Assembly: GCA_033722375.1 (NCBI GenBank)
Contig: JAWVZB010000107.1
Coordinates: forward strand, 1-9,881
Source: JAWVZB01 sp033722375
GTDB taxonomy: Bacteria; Actinomycetota; Nitriliruptoria; Nitriliruptorales; Nitriliruptoraceae
Length of the DNA stretch: 9,881 bases
Reading direction: 5' to 3'
Part shown: positions 1-6,103 of the stretch, piece by piece
Position numbering within the stretch: position 1 is the first letter of the stretch
Layout: each line of letters opens with the position of its first letter
Program-made: the position numbers and the translations under genes
Notes under the pieces: model-generated
Told to the model about the DNA's origin: nothing
The model's input: the letters and a program-made list of their open reading frames with translations, nothing else
The model's database searches: none

Positions 1-114
1 CGGCACCTCCACCAGGGTGTCCACGGCGTCGACCAACGACGCCAGCCGCGGTACGGACACCCCCGCTGGCACCACGTGGTGGCTGGCGGGTCGGGAGGTC
101 TGGTTCGAGGTCAT
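1..114 (-). CDS. N-terminal fragment of an unrecognised protein, cut by the window edge
   Basis: A minus-strand reading frame is open from an in-frame TAG at 124-126 to the left edge, and ATG at 112-114 is its first start. The 38 visible residues begin MTSNQTSRPASHHVV and end ASLVDAVDTLVEVP. Third codon positions are almost all G or C, as in the recognised genes, which supports real coding. The Shine-Dalgarno match is weak (AGAGTGG, a few bases upstream). The leucine/valine-rich end could begin a helical domain, perhaps as in DUF222/HNH proteins, but too little is visible to assign a family. The 199 bp upstream carry an inverted repeat and a tandem repeat array, so this gene may be tightly regulated. 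Confidence 0.55.
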   Translation of the reverse strand, partial: MTSNQTSRPASHHVVPAGVSVPRLASLVDAVDTLVEVP

Positions 115-151
115 GCAGCCACTCTACGCAGCGGGTGTGACACGTCCTGGC

Positions 152-172
152 GCTGTGGGAGCTATCCACAGC
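152..172. repeat. Inverted repeat upstream of the left-edge gene
   Basis: Perfect 7-bp arms GCTGTGG (152-158) and CCACAGC (166-172) are separated by 7 bp. The repeat lies 38-58 bp upstream of the ATG at 114, where an operator or promoter would be expected. A smaller repeat, GCACG-GT-CGTGC, abuts it at 171-182. The function is inferred from position only. Confidence 0.4.
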
Positions 173-245
173 ACGGTCGTGCACTGTCCGCACACCCTGG
201 GTGGCTGGGCGACCACAACCCACCCCCCGACCGTGTCGACCGGCC

Positions 246-297
246 AACTCGTTCGTCAGACTACGAACAACTCGTTCGCAGAAATACGAACGAGTTC
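246..297. repeat. Two adjacent 23-bp tandem repeats with inverted GTTCG/CGAAC arms; candidate operator array
   Basis: Units 246-268 and 269-291 abut exactly. Both start with AACTCGTTCG and end with TACGAAC, and differ in the six bases between (tcagac and cagaaa). Each unit contains GTTCG-N8-CGAAC. The second is completed by GAGTT, giving perfect 10-bp inverted arms (269-278 and 287-296) around 8 bp. The array sits between the stop of the channel-like gene (314) and the left-edge gene (start 114), so it most likely controls the latter. The spacing does not fit the actinobacterial LexA box (GAAC-N4-GTTC). It could instead be a recombination or resolution site. Confidence 0.6.
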
Positions 298-313
298 AGC
301 GGGGTCGTCAGCC

Positions 314-1453
314 TCAACGGGTGCGCCGCCCCGTCGTCAGCGGTGGCGACCGGTCAGAGACCCATGGGGTCTCCGGCGCCGCGGCAAGATCCGCGAGCCG
401 CAGCAGCGGCTCGTCGTAGTTCACTCGCCAGCCGGCGAAGGCCGCCCACGCCTCGTCGGGGTCATCGACCAGCGGGACGCCGGCCCCCTGGAACCGCTCC
501 CACACCTCGTCGAACTCCTCACGGGTGATGGCGACAGGGTCGGTCGGGGCGGGGTCGGGGTCGAACGGCAGCCCGTAGTAGGACGCGATCGCGCGGATGC
601 AGAGGTAGCCGGCGCGGATGCACACTTCGGCCTGCGGGACCCGGACGTCCTGGAGGTCCTCCGGGCCACCGAACCCCACGACCCGCTGGGGCTTCCTGCT
701 CGTGAGCTCCTCATGCTCGACGCAGGACACGAACAACGACGCGGCATCGAGCACTGCGCCGGCCGCGGTGACCCACGACCGCTGGGGCTTCTGCGAGCGG
801 AAGAACACGAGCGCCGGCTGTGAGGTGTGGCTCTCCTCGACGGCGGCGAACCAGTCCTCCCAGGCCTCCCACATCGGACCGAGCTGGCCGAGGCCCTGGA
901 TCCGTGCGAACCGTTCGATCAGCTCGACGCCGGTCGGTGGGGATCCGGCGCGGGTCTCGAGCTTGGTCACGAGGTGCTCGCGTTGCGCGAAGGCGGCGTA
1001 CATGGTCGGCAGGTAGGTCACGAGAAGCAGTACGAGGATCGCGAGCACGAGGGCCGCACCAGCGAACGCCAGCACGTGACCGGCAACGGTCGTCGGGCGC
1101 GTGAACCCGAGCGTGAGCAGCGACGACCCGCTCACGTCAAGCGCGAACACGAAACCGCCCTCGCCGACCGCCCAGAACAGGAGCACGAACCCCGCGTAGA
1201 CCAGGGTCAGCCACAGCAGGGGAAGGCTCAGGAGCGCGATGGGCGCGTACAGCGACATGACCCGGTCGGTCCACGGGTAGCCGCCCCGCAGTCTCGCCAC
1301 GCGGTCGACGATCATGCGGAGCCCACCGAACACGAGTCGGGTCAACAAGACGGACTCGGCACGGGGCACGACCACGGTCCGGACGGCCGACAACAGCGTC
1401 CCGATCGCGACCATCGCCCCGACGATGCCAGCAACCACACGGAGGAAGATCAC
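314..1453 (-). CDS. Membrane protein with ion-channel-like pore segment and large cytoplasmic domain
   Basis: This 379-residue protein has hydrophobic segments at about residues 3-29, 68-97 and 122-150. Between the last two is a pore-loop-like stretch, SGSSLLTLGF (108-117), placed as in two-TM/P-loop potassium channels. It lacks a classical TVGYG filter, so ion selectivity cannot be claimed. Residues from about 155 to the end are soluble and likely cytoplasmic. They contain a Trp-rich region (MWEAWEDWF, 194-202) and several Cys (244, 278, 285), and match no domain I recognise. The start is GTG at 1453, chosen because the hydrophobic N-terminus begins at once; the ribosome-binding site is poor. 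The gene is divergent from the PhzF-family gene with 63 bp between starts. The most likely role is a channel or a sensor built on a channel fold. Confidence 0.75.
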   Translation of the reverse strand: MIFLRVVAGIVGAMVAIGTLLSAVRTVVVPRAESVLLTRLVFGGLRMIVDRVARLRGGYPWTDRVMSLYAPIALLSLPLLWLTLVYAGFVLLFWAVGEGGFVFALDVSGSSLLTLGFTRPTTVAGHVLAFAGAALVLAILVLLLVTYLPTMYAAFAQREHLVTKLETRAGSPPTGVELIERFARIQGLGQLGPMWEAWEDWFAAVEESHTSQPALVFFRSQKPQRSWVTAAGAVLDAASLFVSCVEHEELTSRKPQRVVGFGGPEDLQDVRVPQAEVCIRAGYLCIRAIASYYGLPFDPDPAPTDPVAITREEFDEVWERFQGAGVPLVDDPDEAWAAFAGWRVNYDEPLLRLADLAAAPETPWVSDRSPPLTTGRRTR

Positions 1454-1516
1454 AAGCTGAGCCTAAGTGCTCCGGCCGTCCTCGTAGCCTTGCCGCGACG
1501 GAGACCCGGAGGAAGC

Positions 1517-2350
1517 ATGAGACGTTTCGACCTGGTGGACGTGTTCGGTGACGGGTCGTTCGCCGGCAATCCGCTCGCGGTCGTCCACGATGCCGAGGGG
1601 CTCGACACCGAAACGATGCAGCAGATCACCCGCTGGCTGAACCTCTCGGAGACGACGTTCCTCCTCCCCCCGACTGAGAACGCCGACTACCGGGTCCGCA
1701 TCTTCACCCTGGCACACGAACTGGACTTCGCCGGGCACCCGACGCTCGGAACGGCGCACGCCTGGCTGGCCGCCACCGGTGCCGCCGCTGGCAACGCTCT
1801 CGTGCAAGAGTGCGGGGTCGGCGAGGTGCCGCTCCGCACGGTCGACGGACGACTCGCGTTCGCCGCCCCGCCGCTCGTCCGCTCGGGCCCGGTGGCAGAC
1901 GACGACCTCGAGCGCTTCCTCGACGCCTTCGATCTCGATCGGGACCAGGTCGTCGATGCCGCGTGGGTGGACAATGGACCCGGGTGGGCAGCACTGCTGC
2001 TCCGTGACGTGGAGGACGTGCTGTCCGTCGAACCGCCCCCGAGGCATCCCGAAGCGCTGGACGTCGGCCTCGTCGCGCCCCGCCCCGACACCGATGACTG
2101 CGCGATCGAGGTGCGGGCGCTGTTCAGCGACGACCGGGGCGGGATCATCGAGGACCCTGTGACCGGCAGCCTGAACGCGTCCGTCGCGCAGTGGCTCCTC
2201 GGAAGCGGACGGCTCCAGGCGCCCTACGTGGCCAGCCAGGGCACTGCGCTCGGACGTCGGGGCCGAGTCCACGTCCACCGGGACGGCGAGGGCACCGTCT
2301 GGGTGGCGGGCAACACCACCACCGTCGCGTCCGGCCACATCGACCTCTGA
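1517..2350 (+). CDS. PhzF-family isomerase/epimerase-like protein
   Basis: This 277-residue protein has the length and motifs of the PhzF family, which has the diaminopimelate-epimerase fold. The N-terminal FAGNPLAVV (15-23) is typical. Glu45 in LNLSETTFLL matches the catalytic glutamate of PhzF. FAGHPTLGTAHAW (71-83) supplies the conserved His74. IEDPVTGSLNA (211-221) supplies the conserved Asp213 and the glycine motif of the second lobe. The substrate is unknown: most family members lie outside phenazine clusters, and no other phenazine genes are visible here. The start is ATG 1517, with GGAGGA at 1508-1513. The open frame continues far upstream, but that part is antisense to the channel-like gene and has no PhzF similarity. 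It probably forms an operon with the DJ-1-family gene 10 bp downstream. Confidence 0.92.
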   Translation: MRRFDLVDVFGDGSFAGNPLAVVHDAEGLDTETMQQITRWLNLSETTFLLPPTENADYRVRIFTLAHELDFAGHPTLGTAHAWLAATGAAAGNALVQECGVGEVPLRTVDGRLAFAAPPLVRSGPVADDDLERFLDAFDLDRDQVVDAAWVDNGPGWAALLLRDVEDVLSVEPPPRHPEALDVGLVAPRPDTDDCAIEVRALFSDDRGGIIEDPVTGSLNASVAQWLLGSGRLQAPYVASQGTALGRRGRVHVHRDGEGTVWVAGNTTTVASGHIDL

Positions 2351-2360
2351 GGAGCCCGCT

Positions 2361-2999
2361 GTGCAGATCGCCATCCCGTTGTTCGACCGGGTCACCGCCC
2401 TCGACGCCGTGGGCCCCTACGAGGTGCTCCAGCGCCTGCCCGACGCCACGGTGACGTTCCTGGGCCGCGAGGTCGGCACCGTCCGGTCCGACAACGGCTT
2501 CCTCGGGTTGGCCGTCGACCAACGTCTCGAAGACCTGCCGTCCCCGGACGTCGTCGTGGTTCCCGGCGGCATCGGCACCCGCGCGTTGCTGGAGGACGCT
2601 CCGATCCTCGACTGGCTCCGCGCGGCACACGAGACCAGCCGGTTCACCACGTCGGTCTGCACCGGCTCGCTGGTCCTCGCCGCCGCAGGACTCCTGAACG
2701 GTCTGACCGCGACCACTCACTGGGCGAACCGCGATCTCCTCGCGGAGCTCGGGGCAGCCCCCGTCCCCGAGCGGATCGTTGAACACCTCGACCAGCGGAT
2801 CATCACCGCGGCGGGCGTGTCCTCGGGCATCGACATGGCCTTGCGTCTCAGTGAACTGCTGGTCGACCGCACCGCGGCCGAGGCGATGCAGCTCATGATC
2901 GAGTACGACCCGCAGCCGCCGACGGACACGGGCAGCATCGAGAAGGCCGGCCCGGAAGTCGTGGACCGGGTAGTGGAGTACTCGCGCACCAAGCAGTGA
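2361..2999 (+). CDS. DJ-1/PfpI-family protein, isonitrile-hydratase-like
   Basis: This 212-residue protein has a DJ-1/PfpI (ThiJ) glutamine-amidotransferase-like fold. The nucleophile-elbow motif SVCTGSLVLAAAGLL places the reactive cysteine at Cys100. It is followed by ATTHW (His120), and VTALDAVGPYEVL (11-23) supplies Asp15. This set (Asp near 15, CTGS, TTHW) resembles isonitrile hydratase (InhA) and the N-terminal domain of GATase1-type AraC regulators. No AraC DNA-binding domain follows, so it is a stand-alone enzyme or chaperone-like protein. The substrate is unproven. The start is GTG 2361: GAGGAG (2349-2354) overlaps the upstream stop codon and sits 6 bp before it, suggesting coupled translation with the PhzF-family gene. 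The C-terminus (about 190-212) is a charged tail. Confidence 0.9.
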   Translation: MQIAIPLFDRVTALDAVGPYEVLQRLPDATVTFLGREVGTVRSDNGFLGLAVDQRLEDLPSPDVVVVPGGIGTRALLEDAPILDWLRAAHETSRFTTSVCTGSLVLAAAGLLNGLTATTHWANRDLLAELGAAPVPERIVEHLDQRIITAAGVSSGIDMALRLSELLVDRTAAEAMQLMIEYDPQPPTDTGSIEKAGPEVVDRVVEYSRTKQ

Positions 3000-3024
3000 C
3001 GGCGCACGCGGACGGCGCCAACGG

Positions 3025-3060
3025 CGACCGGATGGAACAACACCCCGCTCGATCCGGTTG
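3025..3060. repeat. Inverted repeat enclosing the promoter of the gene at 3093
   Basis: CGACCGGAT (3025-3033) pairs with ATCCGGTTG (3052-3060) through eight Watson-Crick pairs and one G-T pair, around an 18-nt loop. The -35-like GGAAC lies in the loop and the -10-like GTT in the right arm. It could be an operator over the promoter, or a transcript hairpin ending the PhzF/DJ-1 operon; no T-tract follows. A smaller GGCGC/GCGCC pair lies at 3001-3019. Confidence 0.4.
3034..3059 (+). promoter_or_regulatory. Candidate ECF-sigma promoter (GGAAC-N18-GTT)
   Basis: GGAAC (3034-3038) and GTT (3057-3059, within CGGTT) are separated by 18 bp, the SigR-type geometry. The expected transcription start near 3066 gives a leader of about 27 nt ending in GGAGGG (3081-3086) before ATG 3093. 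The same spacing occurs upstream of three other genes in this window, so the nearby ECF sigma factor is the likely user. Confidence 0.6.
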
Positions 3061-3092
3061 CCAGACATGACGACTCGAACGGAGGGATCCCC

Positions 3093-3602
3093 ATGGCATC
3101 GGTGTTCGGCAGGATCATCGCAGGAGCGGTCGCTGGTGCGATCGGCACGCTCGCGATGGATCTGGTGTGGTTCCGCCGCTACCGGGAGTCCGGCGGTGAG
3201 GACGGGTTCGCCGACTGGGAGTTCGCCACCGGCGTGGAGGACTTCGAGAACGCCTCCGCCCCCGCGCAGGCCGGCAAGAAGATGGCCAGCGCGGTCGGTG
3301 TCGACCTTCCGGACGAAGCTGCTGCCGCCACGACCAACGCGATGCACTGGCTCACCGGCGTCGGCTACGGCGTGGGACACGCGATCCTGCAGGACGGCCG
3401 CAACCCGGTGCTCGGCGGAGTCGCCACCGGCATCGGCGCCTTCACCAACAGCTACGTGACGCTCGGAGCGATGGGCATCTACCAGCCGATCTGGGAATAC
3501 GACGCCGAGACGCTCGCGAAGGACTTCTCGGCACACCTCGTCTTCGGTCTGGGCACCGGCCTCGCCTCCGCCGCGCTCAGCGGCAACGACGACACAGACT
3601 GA
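3093..3602 (+). CDS. Small membrane protein of unknown function, probable ECF-sigma target
   Basis: This 169-residue protein has a glycine/alanine-rich first membrane segment (about 5-26, ending in MDLVWFRRYR). A soluble stretch follows, with EDGFADWEFATGVEDFE (36-52) and an Ala-rich part. Further hydrophobic segments lie at about 84-99, 105-130 and 147-162. The pattern and the motifs MDLVWFRRY and SAHLVFGLGTG resemble a family of actinobacterial hypothetical proteins. DUF1440/YagU-type membrane proteins look distantly similar, but I would not assign it there. The start is ATG 3093, with GGAGGG ending 6 bp upstream. It has its own ECF-like promoter and runs towards the sigma/anti-sigma genes. 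A cell-envelope stress role is possible but inferred from the promoter only. Confidence 0.8.
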   Translation: MASVFGRIIAGAVAGAIGTLAMDLVWFRRYRESGGEDGFADWEFATGVEDFENASAPAQAGKKMASAVGVDLPDEAAAATTNAMHWLTGVGYGVGHAILQDGRNPVLGGVATGIGAFTNSYVTLGAMGIYQPIWEYDAETLAKDFSAHLVFGLGTGLASAALSGNDDTD

Positions 3603-3607
3603 CTCTC

Positions 3608-3635
3608 TCCTCGTCGTGCCGCGCCGAACCGAGGA
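3608..3635. terminator. Weak hairpin between convergent genes
   Basis: TCCTCG (3608-3613) can pair with CGAGGA (3630-3635) across a 16-nt loop. It lies in the 50 bp between the convergent stops at 3602 and 3653. The stem is short and no T-tract is present, so termination here is only a suggestion. Confidence 0.25.
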
Positions 3636-3652
3636 CACGCACCGCCGGCAAC

Positions 3653-3925
3653 TCAGGGCCCCCCTGCTTCGCCGGTGAGGTCCTCCGTGTAGCTCCGGAG
3701 GCGCTCCATCACGGTCGGGTCCGGTGGCTGGTGCAGCCGCCCGAGCGACCGCTTGACCTCTCGGTAGACCTCGGCCTCGATGCCGCAGCGATCGCAGTGC
3801 TCGAGATGTTCGGCCACCTTGTGGTGCTCGGACTCGGGGAGTTCGCCGTCGAGGTAGGACTGCAGGATCTTCTGCACTTCGCGGCAGTCCGGCGGGGCGA
3901 AGAAGCGACGCAACAGTGACTTCAT
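3653..3925 (-). CDS. Zinc-binding (ZAS) anti-sigma factor, RsrA-like
   Basis: This 90-residue soluble protein carries the ZAS signature Cys14-X25-His40-X3-Cys44-X2-Cys47, within CREVQ, YLDGELPE and HLEHCDRCG. It is the size of RsrA-type mycothiol-system anti-sigma factors, which bind zinc, hold the sigma factor and release it when the cysteines are oxidised. No membrane segment is visible, so it acts in the cytoplasm. The C-terminus has VKRSLGRL and PPDPTVMERLRS, both mirrored in the second anti-sigma factor at 6156. Its ATG overlaps the sigma-gene stop in an ATGA, and a strong GAGGAGGGAG lies just upstream, inside the sigma gene. It is therefore translationally coupled to its probable partner. 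Redox sensing is inferred from the motif and could instead be purely structural. Confidence 0.9.
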   Translation of the reverse strand: MKSLLRRFFAPPDCREVQKILQSYLDGELPESEHHKVAEHLEHCDRCGIEAEVYREVKRSLGRLHQPPDPTVMERLRSYTEDLTGEAGGP

Positions 3926-4485
3926 CGATCTCCCTCCTCGAGATACCCGACCCGTTCGAGTCGTGAGCGCAGCTTCTTGCGCGCACGGTGCAGACGACTC
4001 ATGACGGTCCCGATCGGGACATCGAGCACCTCCGCCGCTTCCCGGTACGTGAGGCCATCGATGTCGACCAGGGCCACGACCGCACGGTGGTCGTCGGACA
4101 GCGCCTTCACCGCTTCGACGACCTCGTCGTCGGGGATGCGTTCGAGCGCGGTCTCCGCGGGTCCTTCGCGGCCGTCCGCACCCGCCGCGGCGAGTGACCC
4201 GAACGTGCGCTCCTCGTCGTAGAGCAGATCTGGCTTCTTCTTGCGGATGCGGTTGATGTTCGTGTTACGCAGGATCGTGAGCAGCCAGGCTCGCGGGTAG
4301 CGCCCGTCGAACCGGTCCAGGGCCCGGTAGGCGCGGTAGATCGTCTCCTGGACCAGGTCCTCGGCGTCGTGGGGGTTGCGAGTGAGACGCATCGCCACGC
4401 CGTAGAGGACGTCGAGCTCCGGCAGCACGTAGTCACGGAACGCGCGGTCGCGTTCCTCGTCTCGGGTCTTGCCTGCGGGGTGCAC
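3922..4485 (-). CDS. ECF-type RNA polymerase sigma factor, SigR-like
   Basis: From GTG 4485 the protein has 187 residues. Region 2 spans about 23-85, with AMRLTRNPHDAEDLVQETIY (31-50) and RAWLLTILRNTNINRIRKKK (65-84), typical of group 4 sigma factors near SigR/SigE. An acidic/Gly-Ala linker follows, then region 4 (about 125-175) with the helix-turn-helix LTYREAAEVLDVPIGTVMSR. There is no extra C-terminal domain. The frame is open to 4665, but that part overlaps the kinase gene and does not look like sigma sequence. GTG 4485 is preferred over GTG 4527 because an exact GGAAT-N18-GTT promoter ends 9 bp before it, giving a leaderless or nearly leaderless start; neither has a Shine-Dalgarno. It overlaps its anti-sigma gene by 4 nt and follows the kinase gene by 28 bp. 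Confidence 0.92.
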   Translation of the reverse strand: MHPAGKTRDEERDRAFRDYVLPELDVLYGVAMRLTRNPHDAEDLVQETIYRAYRALDRFDGRYPRAWLLTILRNTNINRIRKKKPDLLYDEERTFGSLAAAGADGREGPAETALERIPDDEVVEAVKALSDDHRAVVALVDIDGLTYREAAEVLDVPIGTVMSRLHRARKKLRSRLERVGYLEEGDR

Positions 4486-4494
4486 ACCTAACCC

Positions 4495-4520
4495 AACCGT
4501 TGGTGAAGCGGTGTCATTCC
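4495..4520 (-). promoter_or_regulatory. Exact SigR-type promoter GGAAT-N18-GTT in front of the sigma gene
   Basis: On the minus strand, GGAAT is at 4520-4516 and GTT at 4497-4495, with exactly 18 bp between. The site overlaps the kinase stop codon (4516-4514). Transcription starting 6-10 nt downstream of GTT would begin at about 4489-4485, at or next to the sigma-gene GTG. This predicts autoregulation and a leaderless or nearly leaderless transcript. An 11-bp palindrome-like CCAAC-C-GTTGG (4493-4503, plus strand) covers the -10 box and may be a binding site. Confidence 0.65.
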
Positions 4521-5935
4521 GAGCCACCCGCCAAGGCCGGCACGTCAACCCCACCGTCGAGTTCGTCGGCTCGTTCGCGTGTTCTGGCGGCCTGCGGCTC
4601 CGAGCGGTGGTCCGTACCCCGCTGTCCAGCGATCCGCACGTGGAACGTCGCGCCGCCGCCCGCACGGTCGGTCACCCAGGCGCGCCCGCCATGGGCCTTG
4701 GCGAACCTCGCCACGAGCGACAGACCGATCCCGGTCCCGGGTGAGTGTCGATCGGAGATGTCACCTTGACGGAAGGGATCGAAGATCGCCTGCTTGAGGT
4801 CGTCCGGCACGCCCGGACCCCGGTCCGACACGGTGATCTCCACCTCGTTGCCCTCACGGCGGGTGCCGATCTCGATCGGTTCGGGACCCGGTGCATGGCG
4901 GATCGCGTTGCCGACGAGGTTCGCGACGATCCGCTCGAGCTGGAGTGGATCGCCAGCCATCCTCTCGACCTGGAGATCCAGATCGAGGGGGCGAGGCGGG
5001 AGGTGGGAGACCGCGTCAGCGATGACCTCCCGGAGGGCGACCATCTGCCTGTCGGCATCACCGCCGCCAATGTGGGACCGGTTCAGGTCGAGGAGGCCGT
5101 CGAGGAGCTCGTCGAGCTTGTCCGCGTTGCGGTGCGCCCGTGCGACGAGGTCACACCGTCGCTTCTGGTCGATCCGGTCGTCGTACGCGTGGATCGTGGC
5201 GAGCGCACCTTTGACCACCGTGAGCGGCGTCCGGAGCTCGTGCGAGACGGCCGACAGGAAGTGGTCCTTCAGCTCGTTGGCCTCGTGGAGCCTCCGCACC
5301 GTTTCCTGCTCGCGATCCAGGAGCGTCTGCAGCCGGTCGCTCTGTCGTTCGAGCGCGGACGTGCGCGACCGGAGATCGCGCCCGAGTCTCGTAGCCGTCG
5401 GCAGGAGCGCCAGCCAGGTCAGCAGTAGTCCCGCCCCGAGGATCAGATCGAGACTCCGCGTCAGGTCGTCAGCCGCGGCTGCGGACGGGTCCCAGTCCTG
5501 GACGACCTCCACCTCGAAACCCGGCGGGTTGGCGATCGGGACCGTGGTCACCACGAGACCGTGATCGGACAGGTCCGACACATCCGGGGCCTCCGTCGGC
5601 GCCAACGCCACCTCACCGTCGGGCTCGAGAACGCGGAGCGTGAGGACCTGCCGGTCGCGCTCGACGTGCTCCTGGAGCCGCGCCTGACGCTCGGCGTCGG
5701 TGCGCAGCTCGGGCCGCTCTCCAGCAACGATGGGTGACACGAGGTTCTCGGAGATGAATTCCGCGTGGAACTCGACCATGTTCCGGAAGTGGTCGGTGAC
5801 CAGGTTCTGGAGCACGAAGTGCGAGATCACGCCGACCACGAGGAACACGGCCGCAGTCCGCCAGGCGAACGCCATGCCCACCGCCCGACCGGATGCCACG
5901 TCCATCGCTCCCGGATCGTTCGCGCGCTCCGTCAT
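4514..5935 (-). CDS. Membrane-bound sensor histidine kinase
   Basis: This 473-residue protein has one membrane helix at about 24-43, an extracytoplasmic sensor region at about 44-163 of no recognised type, and a second helix at about 164-182. A coiled-coil-like linker (188-222) follows. The HisKA domain has FLSAVSHELRTPLTVVKGA with phospho-acceptor His232. The ATPase domain has N-box NLVGNAIRHA (339-348), G1 DRGPGVP (371-377), F-box FDPFRQGD (385-392) and G2 GTGIGLSL (400-407). All catalytic motifs look intact. A charged tail (about 440-473) extends past the kinase core. The start is ATG 5935, with AGGGAGG about 7 bp upstream. No response regulator is adjacent; the next gene is the ECF sigma factor. 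In Streptomyces coelicolor the kinase CseC lies in the sigE operon but together with the regulator CseB, which has no counterpart here. Confidence 0.93.
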   Translation of the reverse strand: MTERANDPGAMDVASGRAVGMAFAWRTAAVFLVVGVISHFVLQNLVTDHFRNMVEFHAEFISENLVSPIVAGERPELRTDAERQARLQEHVERDRQVLTLRVLEPDGEVALAPTEAPDVSDLSDHGLVVTTVPIANPPGFEVEVVQDWDPSAAAADDLTRSLDLILGAGLLLTWLALLPTATRLGRDLRSRTSALERQSDRLQTLLDREQETVRRLHEANELKDHFLSAVSHELRTPLTVVKGALATIHAYDDRIDQKRRCDLVARAHRNADKLDELLDGLLDLNRSHIGGGDADRQMVALREVIADAVSHLPPRPLDLDLQVERMAGDPLQLERIVANLVGNAIRHAPGPEPIEIGTRREGNEVEITVSDRGPGVPDDLKQAIFDPFRQGDISDRHSPGTGIGLSLVARFAKAHGGRAWVTDRAGGGATFHVRIAGQRGTDHRSEPQAARTRERADELDGGVDVPALAGGSE

Positions 5936-5985
5936 CCGCAGTCCCTCCCTCGGTCGGCGAGTCGGAGACGACCGGCGCTCGAGAC

Positions 5986-6011
5986 AACACGGAGCGCGAG
6001 GAGACTCTTCC
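5986..6011 (-). promoter_or_regulatory. Candidate ECF-sigma promoter (GGAAG-N18-GTT) for the kinase-sigma-anti-sigma operon
   Basis: On the minus strand, GGAAG at 6011-6007 and GTT at 5988-5986 are 18 bp apart. A transcript starting near 5979 would have a leader of about 44 nt carrying AGGGAGG before ATG 5935. The -35 box differs from GGAAT in its last base, and this site has GTGTT rather than the CGGTT of the other three, so it is the weakest of the four by sequence. Confidence 0.5.
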
Positions 6012-6103
6012 GTCCCCTGACGATTGAGGCCCCCCGCGGGCCCGTGACGACGTGGTCGCCGTCCCCCAGGGCAGCGAGCGCGGTAAACGGCCGGGGAGTG
6101 AGT

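Noticed and set aside
162..170. DnaA-box-like CTATCCACA
   Set aside because: It is a single copy with a mismatch to TTATCCACA and is part of a local inverted repeat. There are no origin-type clusters.
246..297. LexA (SOS) box in the tandem repeat
   Set aside because: GAAC and GTTC are present, but their spacing is 2, 5 or more bases and never the 4 of the actinobacterial consensus.
246..297. CRISPR array
   Set aside because: The units are only 23 bp, abut each other, and have a six-base variable part. No spacers of CRISPR length or cas genes are present.
827..1516. Upstream extension of the PhzF open frame (about 230 residues)
   Set aside because: It is antisense to the channel-like gene, is rich in His/Arg/Glu/Gln as shadow frames are, and has no PhzF similarity. 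A good ribosome-binding site and the family start are at 1517.
2145..3986. Minus-strand open frame of 613 residues
   Set aside because: It lies antisense to the PhzF, DJ-1 and membrane-protein genes, all with clear motifs, and shows only low-complexity Arg/Gly composition.
4486..4665. N-terminal extension of the sigma factor
   Set aside because: It overlaps the end of the kinase gene in another frame and has no sigma-family features.
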